This document shows positions 59,515 to 64,000 of a DNA stretch of 64,000 nucleotides, in pieces. The stretch spans positions 423,224 to 487,223 of the forward strand of contig OW569370.1 of the NCBI GenBank assembly GCA_937625935.1. Direction: 5' to 3'. The notes beneath the pieces are model-generated. The model saw only the letters and a list, made by a program, of their open reading frames with translations, had not been told where the DNA came from and ran no database searches. This DNA is from Tetramitus jugosus (taxonomy: Eukaryota > Heterolobosea > Eutetramitea > Acrasida > Vahlkampfiidae). Every line of letters starts with the position of its first letter. Position 1 is the first letter of the stretch. A program made the translations under genes and the position numbers.

Positions 59515-60140
59515 AGTATCGCATTTCGTGGATGTGCAGTACTCTCCATGCATTTTGTAGGCAGCATTTGCTTCTCTATGACTATGGTGAACTCTGTTAC
59601 TAAAGAGAGGAAGTTGCTCTCTGTATCTTATGATGTTGCATTGACAGTTTTTCAATGTGAATGAGTTGGATGAACATGTGATTTTTAACCAGCTCGAAAA
59701 GAGCAACGACAGCAACAATGGATATGTCCTATTGGAAAAGCTCGATGAGTACTTTGTAACTGCACTATTGGGACGAAAGGATGAGAGGATAGAGTTTGCC
59801 AGTAAGACCGGTATCAACAACAAGAACGCAAAGTTGGTGCACCAATTCTTGCAGACCAATGAGAAAATTCATGAAACATATGTGACGTTTTGTCAAGAAT
59901 GGATTGAAAGAGGGTTTACTCCTATATTTGAGTTCTGTCATGCCAAGAAGAAGATAGTTATCTGTCATGAGGAAACTAAATTGATATAACTGCTTTAAGG
60001 AATAGAGATACTGGTACGTACATCAGATATGAAGATATGGTGGAAGCTGCATCAGATAGAGCTATACCCTTGGGAGTGTTTCAATGTCATTTTCATAGGA
60101 AATTCTGGCCTGTCGAGAACCATTTCGATTGTAGGACATG
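59515..60140 (+). pseudogene. RNA ligase (T4 Rnl1/tRNA-ligase-like) relic
   Basis: Pieces in two to three frames add up to the front of an Rnl1-type RNA ligase domain. RGCAVLS (near 59526) resembles the start; after a shift near 59646 comes QFFNVNELDEH (family KFFNxxE), then VLLEKLDEYFVTAL (the nucleotidyl Lys is kept but the motif KxDG reads KLDE), IEFASKTG, ERGFTPIFEFC and KKKIVICHEETKL. A one-base loss near 59984 breaks it; the next frame gives ITALRNRDTGTYI, RYEDMVEAAS and a stop. Lost glycine plus frameshifts mean it is dead. Intact relatives seal tRNA halves or repair RNA. It has no intact relative in this window. Confidence 0.75.
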
Positions 60141-60194
60141 ATTTCTGTTTGAGTACAAATTACAAAGTAATTTGTTTCGTTGTTGGTATGGTTG

Positions 60195-60392
60195 TCGTGG
60201 GGCAAACATGTCCAATACGATAAGATCGAAATCTTCTTGGGCACTGGAGATACCTTCAAGTTCTGGCCAAGAGTCAGTAGTGTTCCACTCCAGATTGATC
60301 ACATTTAGACGATTGGTTGTACAAGGAGTACCTTCTTCACACCTCACGATCTGGATGTACTGGGAGATGGATTCTGATGATCTTAATCCCAT
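60195..60392 (-). pseudogene. Class I methyltransferase (METTL21-like) relic
   Basis: A minus-strand frame reads INLEWNTTDSWPELEGI and then AQEDFDLIVLDMFAP. This recalls the motif in lysine methyltransferase family 16 proteins where a short Trp-containing strand precedes FDLIxxxDVxY. The Gly-rich SAM-binding motif and the rest are not visible, and the frame degrades at both ends. So only about 60 residues support the call. Confidence 0.45.
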
Positions 60393-60559
60393 TTGTGGAG
60401 AGCGACTCTATCATTCATATTAAGATCTATACTCCTCTCTTCAGATATATGTCCCCCAAAACTAGACTGTGTCTTTTCCATCATCCACATCTCTCAGAAG
60501 AAACATGTAGTAGTGATTAATACCTGTTCGAACCAAATCCACTCTCAAAATTGAGGTTG

Positions 60560-60960
60560 GGGTTGCGTTTGGGGAAGAAGCACAAAGGATTCTCCCGTGC
60601 CGCTTGCTGTGAATATGAGTCATTGAGTGGAAAGCTGGTCATTCAAGTTACTACCAGTACCAATCATTCAGTATTATTGGGAAGATAAAAGCGTAGTTGG
60701 TGGTAGTGGACAAAAGGGTCCGCTGACTCCTGTTGCTGTCGATATGAGCCGTTTACAGGGCAGTATTGTTACTCAAATTGCTGTTGGATATTTGCACACA
60801 GTCATGTTAACGAATGATTCAAAGATTTATAGTTGGGTTTCAAATAGGTTTAACCAATTGGGTAGCGGTTCTTATCAAGATGAACTGACAAGGGTTACTA
60901 GTTTGATCCAAGATTTTTTGCCTGGACTCTGTGTGAACATCGAGGTTGGCATGGAGTACT
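60560..60960 (+). pseudogene. RCC1-repeat fragment
   Basis: One open frame contains GQKGPLTPVAVDMSRLQG, TQIAVGYLHTVMLTND and YSWVSNRFNQLGSGSY, matching one and a half RCC1 repeats (consensus W at the start of YxWG is present, G is V). Upstream, GTTTGGGGAAGAAGC near 60568 recalls the VWG of the repeat before. No start and no clear C-terminus. It is a relic of a larger RCC1 protein, the third RCC1-type locus in the last 16 kb. Confidence 0.7.
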
Positions 60961-61779
60961 TTGGGTCTTTTTCCATTCTCTCTTGCACCATTAACAACAA
61001 ATGGCTGCTATAACGAATCAATGTGCCCCATTCATTCTCGCCAAGCAAATCTGACGGGTGATTCTTGATCATGTGCTCAAACAAACACCCAAGACATTTT
61101 AAACCAATGTTGCTTAGGAACTCTCGTCTCCAATGATACCTTTTCCAGTAGCAAATCACTTCTGAAACAATCTTTCTCTTGTATTCAACGTCGATGGGAA
61201 GAGCCATCAACCAATCAATGTTGTTGTTTGTGAGAATGTGGTCCTCAAAATTCATAGCGTGACTGGAGTGGAATTGTCTCTCGAATGGATCCAATATCAA
61301 CCATTCAGAGATGTGGTGTGATTGATTGGCTTCTGGCATGAAGATGTCTTTTCCAACTAATGCCATGTTCAAAATATCAAACTGATCATTTTTGATACTC
61401 ACAAGATACTCTAGTTTGGGGCACAATGACTCGAATGAATGGTTATTCAACAAATCATAGTCCATATATATGACTCTTACTGTTTTGTGATACTTGATGT
61501 ACATGCAGAGCCCTGACCCAAAACGTTCTTTTCGTGTTTCATAGCTTTCATTGGTTGTTTCCGAAGTCGAATCGAATGGACATTCGCCGTGTGTGGTTCT
61601 TGCAACGAAAATATTTCATCTTTGTTTCCACAAAAGACATATCCACGGGCAATAAACTCATCCAGTCCTTTTGGTGTGTTGTCAAAATGCTTCAAACATC
61701 TTCTGTTAATGCCTCTGTAGCGAAAGTGTTGGTTTGTGTGAATGTACAACAAAATGGAATGAACCAAACAGTCTTCCAT
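60920..61779 (-). CDS. F-box-like subtelomeric protein with one frameshift
   Basis: ATG at 61779. The first frame (61779 to about 61513) begins DCLVHSILLYIHTNQHFRYR then INRRCLKHFD, which looks like an F-box (short helices, Leu/Ile pattern). At a GGG run (61511-61513) the frame breaks, and the text continues in the next frame as LCMYIKYHKTVRVIYMD to about 60920, with LMALPIDVEYKRKIVSE and LKCLGCLFEHMI. One extra G would join them into about 285 residues. Because the break is in a homopolymer, a sequencing error is possible. The C-terminal end is opposite the RCC1 fragment and its boundary is uncertain. Family not named further. Function unknown. Confidence 0.5.
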
Positions 61780-62165
61780 TTGTGTTCTGCCTGAAGGATT
61801 GGTTTTTGTGATCTCTCACCCAAGTTCGGCCTGCCTTTTAAGGCTTATCGGAATTATTTGACATCTGTGCGTGAAAAGTGATTATTCTTCGCCCCAAAGT
61901 TACACATCCGAAAGCTTTATCGTATCACAACACAAAAAACAACAAACAAATGGTTCCTAAACCAGAGAAGTCGGTTGTTGCAAAGAGATTGTTCAATACT
62001 ATATAGCTGCAACAGCAAGTAATTTGTCCAGTAGTGTATTGAGGCACATTAATACACAAACGAACCAATTGTCCAAGGAAACGGATTTCAATTGAGGGTC
62101 TTCTTTAAACTTAGCTTCAACTCGGAATCGATAAGAGACGTCTCTTATCATCTTTGTCCACTGGG
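61780..62165. other. Subtelomeric intergenic DNA
   Basis: No gene or RNA seen. GC falls towards the right. Only short chance frames. Confidence 0.6.
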
Positions 62166-62183
62166 TTGGGTTTGGGTTTGGGG
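62166..62183 (+). repeat. Interstitial telomere-like repeats
   Basis: TTGGGTTTGGGTTTGGGG: three units of the terminal motif, in the same orientation as the chromosome end, about 980 bp inside the main array. It may mark an old end or a subtelomeric element boundary. Confidence 0.7.
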
Positions 62184-63161
62184 ATACATCCTGGATTCCC
62201 CAACCTAAGGAAACGATTTCCTTATATAGTAATTTTTTTTTTGAGATTTTTTATTACTCTAGGAGCTTCAGCTGGTTGAGGTGAAGAGATTGGCGAGGTT
62301 TTCAACTCGATTTGAGCTTTATCGGCTCGTAGAGCCGATATATCTGTGCTGTATTTAACAGATTTTTATCGGCAACAGTGGTAAAACTGCAACAGATTTT
62401 AGACGATTTTGATTCTGTACTGGAGATAAGACGTACTAGTGACAAATGATTTCTTTGTTTTAGATCAGAGTATTGGGACATTATTTGATCATTTTTAACA
62501 TGATTTCCTACTAACTCTATTTTTTGACTTGATGTCTTATGACTTGATGTTTCTGAAATTTTGACTGACTTGATTTCGCGTTTTTAGGAATAGAATCGGC
62601 AGTTTTTATTATAGAATCACAGTAGAATCAGATATTCTATGTATTATTGAGACCTTTCGCTTTAAAATCCTGTAAGTCAGTGAAATAGTGAAGTTTCAAA
62701 TCTGAATCTAGCTTGAAGATCCAAAGGGTCAGAAATACAGACTACTAGCTTTTCTGAATGACAATTCAGATTTATAGATGTAATAGACTGGAAAGCTTTT
62801 TCAAAAGTTCTTCTTATAAGAGATTTGAACTCTGACAGTATGAGAACTCAAATTTTGTGTTTTTCTTGAATGCAGAGTTGAATACCCAGACCCAACCCAT
62901 CATAACTGAAGAGAAGTAGGAATGATTACTCATTCAACATATATTGACTCACTATATTGCTTCAAAAACATCCAGATGTTGAGCATTGAATGAGAGAATT
63001 TCCGTTTTCGACAAAGAGTAAGGAGCGAAAGTCAAGAGATGGATAAAGAAATGGAATGAGTGATTTGAGCTTTCATTAATCATGTTTGATCAGAATTTAG
63101 ATGATAGATCGATTTTGTTTTGAATTTGGATGAAGTTTTTGATTTTTGAAAAGAAAGTGAA
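62184..63161. other. AT-rich, gene-free subtelomeric DNA
   Basis: About 980 bp without open frames of note. Many T-runs and GAATC/TCAGA-type words. A perfect 9-bp-arm hairpin lies at 62320-62340. No tandem repeat besides the telomere. Confidence 0.7.
62320..62340. repeat. Perfect inverted repeat (hairpin) in the subtelomere
   Basis: TATCGGCTC (62320-62328), loop GTA, then GAGCCGATA (62332-62340). Nine-base arms in AT-rich flank. It could form a cruciform or an RNA hairpin if transcribed; no neighbouring gene uses it. Confidence 0.75.
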
Positions 63162-64000
63162 TTTGGGTTTGGGTTTGGGTTTTGGTTTTGGTTTTGGTTT
63201 TGGTTTGGGTTTGGGTTTGGGTTTGGGTTTGGGTTTGGGTTTGGGTTTGGGTTTGGGTTTTGGTTTTGGTTTGGGTTTGGGTTTGGGTTTGGGTTTGGGT
63301 TTGGGTTTGGGTTTGGGTTTGGGTTTGGGTTTGGGTTTGGGTTTGGGTTTGGGTTTGGGTTTGGGTTTGGGTTTGGGTTTGGGTTTGGGTTTGGGTTTGG
63401 GTTTGGGTTTGGGTTTGGGTTTGGGTTTGGGTTTGGGTTTGGGTTTGGGTTTGGGTTTGGGTTTGGGTTTGGGTTTGGGTTTGGGTTTGGGTTTGGGTTT
63501 GGGTTTGGGTTTGGGTTTGGGTTTGGGTTTGGGTTTGGGTTTGGGTTTGGGTTTGGGTTTGGGTTTGGGTTTGGGTTTGGGTTTGGGTTTGGGTTTGGGT
63601 TTGGGTTTGGGTTTGGGTTTGGGTTTGGGTTTGGGTTTGGGTTTGGGTTTGGGTTTGGGTTTGGGTTTGGGTTTGGGTTTGGGTTTGGGTTTGGGTTTGG
63701 GTTTGGGTTTGGGTTTGGGTTTGGGTTTGGGTTTGGGTTTGGGTTTGGGTTTGGGTTTGGGTTTGGGTTTGGGTTTGGGTTTGGGTTTGGGTTTGGGTTT
63801 GGGTTTGGGTTTGGGTTTGGGTTTGGGTTTGGGTTTGGGTTTGGGTTTGGGTTTGGGTTTGGGTTTGGGTTTGGGTTTGGGTTTGGGTTTGGGTTTGGGT
63901 TTGGGTTTGGGTTTGGGTTTGGGTTTGGGTTTGGGTTTGGGTTTGGGTTTGGGTTTGGGTTTGGGTTTGGGTTTGGGTTTGGGTTTGGGTTTGGGTTTGG
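63162..64000 (+). repeat. Telomere: (TTTGGG)n array
   Basis: About 140 hexamer units from 63162 to the window end, G-rich strand 5'->3' toward the right, as at a chromosome's 3' end. The unit TTTGGG differs from the usual TTAGGG by one base. Near the inner edge, four TTTTGG variants (63180-63203) and two more (63258-63269) occur. These keep the six-base phase, as expected from template-slip variants of telomerase. Beyond 63270 the array is pure. Confidence 0.97.

Noticed and set aside
63162-64000. Open frames through the telomere array
   Set aside because: Simple hexamer repeats translate to two-residue repeats in every frame; not a gene.
1-64000. CRISPR arrays, bacterial operons, rRNA genes, intact transposons
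   Set aside because: None seen. The spliced introns and telomere show a eukaryotic nuclear chromosome.

Overview
This is a nuclear chromosome end from a free-living eukaryotic microbe, most likely a Naegleria-like heterolobosean amoeboflagellate. That assignment is inference; I cannot compare with a reference. It rests on AT-rich, tightly packed genes, few and short GT-AG introns (roughly 48-170 bp, often starting GTATGT), CA-rich leaders just before the ATG, and a gene set mixing core eukaryotic machinery with protist-specific signalling fusions. The right end is about 840 bp of unbroken TTTGGG repeats with the G-rich strand running 5'->3' off the end, so the window finishes at a telomere.

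Layout. 1-12.9 kb: a kelch-repeat gene cut by the left edge, a VPS72/YL1 (SWR1 complex) homologue, and a neurofibromin-type RasGAP of about 3,100 residues for which I propose two small upstream exons. 12.9-14.6 kb: a tRNA-Ala(UGC) and a non-coding or decayed stretch with a frameshifted gene between two copies of a hairpin-bearing repeat. 14.6-31 kb: a PstS-like membrane protein, a small spliced membrane protein, VPS11, a giant SPRY/HECT-like gene ending 2 bp from the VPS11 stop and lacking the HECT C-lobe, a MATE transporter, and a divergent pair of bacterial-type solute-binding-like surface proteins. 31-44.8 kb: a NIT-cyclase-RGS receptor, a PACS homologue, a small PHD protein, a CtlX-type amidinohydrolase, ribosomal protein uS2 (RPSA), a tail-anchored divergent eIF4E, a TALE homeobox protein, a small possibly myristoylated protein, eIF3j and a DHHC palmitoyltransferase. 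44.8-58.4 kb: an amine oxidase relic, an ABC-B half transporter, an RCC1/EGF/transmembrane/kinase receptor with an apparent N-terminal frameshift, a kelch/F-box/Rho GTPase fusion, an RCC1-ankyrin pseudogene and a secreted lectin-fold-like surface protein. 58.4-63.2 kb: subtelomeric decay with relics of an RNA ligase, a methyltransferase and an RCC1 protein, an F-box-like gene with one frameshift, and gene-free AT-rich DNA before the telomere.

Themes. Several genes are signalling proteins: RasGAP, a Rho GTPase fusion, an RGS-cyclase, a receptor kinase and solute-binding surface proteins. Several signature catalytic or ligand residues are missing by eye: cyclase metal and purine-site residues, the Rho Gln61 equivalent, the HECT C-lobe and the eIF4E cap-binding Trp/Glu. 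These suggest regulatory or scaffold roles rather than simple enzymes. Intactness falls towards the telomere, and the RCC1 family appears three times in the last 16 kb. All family calls are by eye; no search was run.
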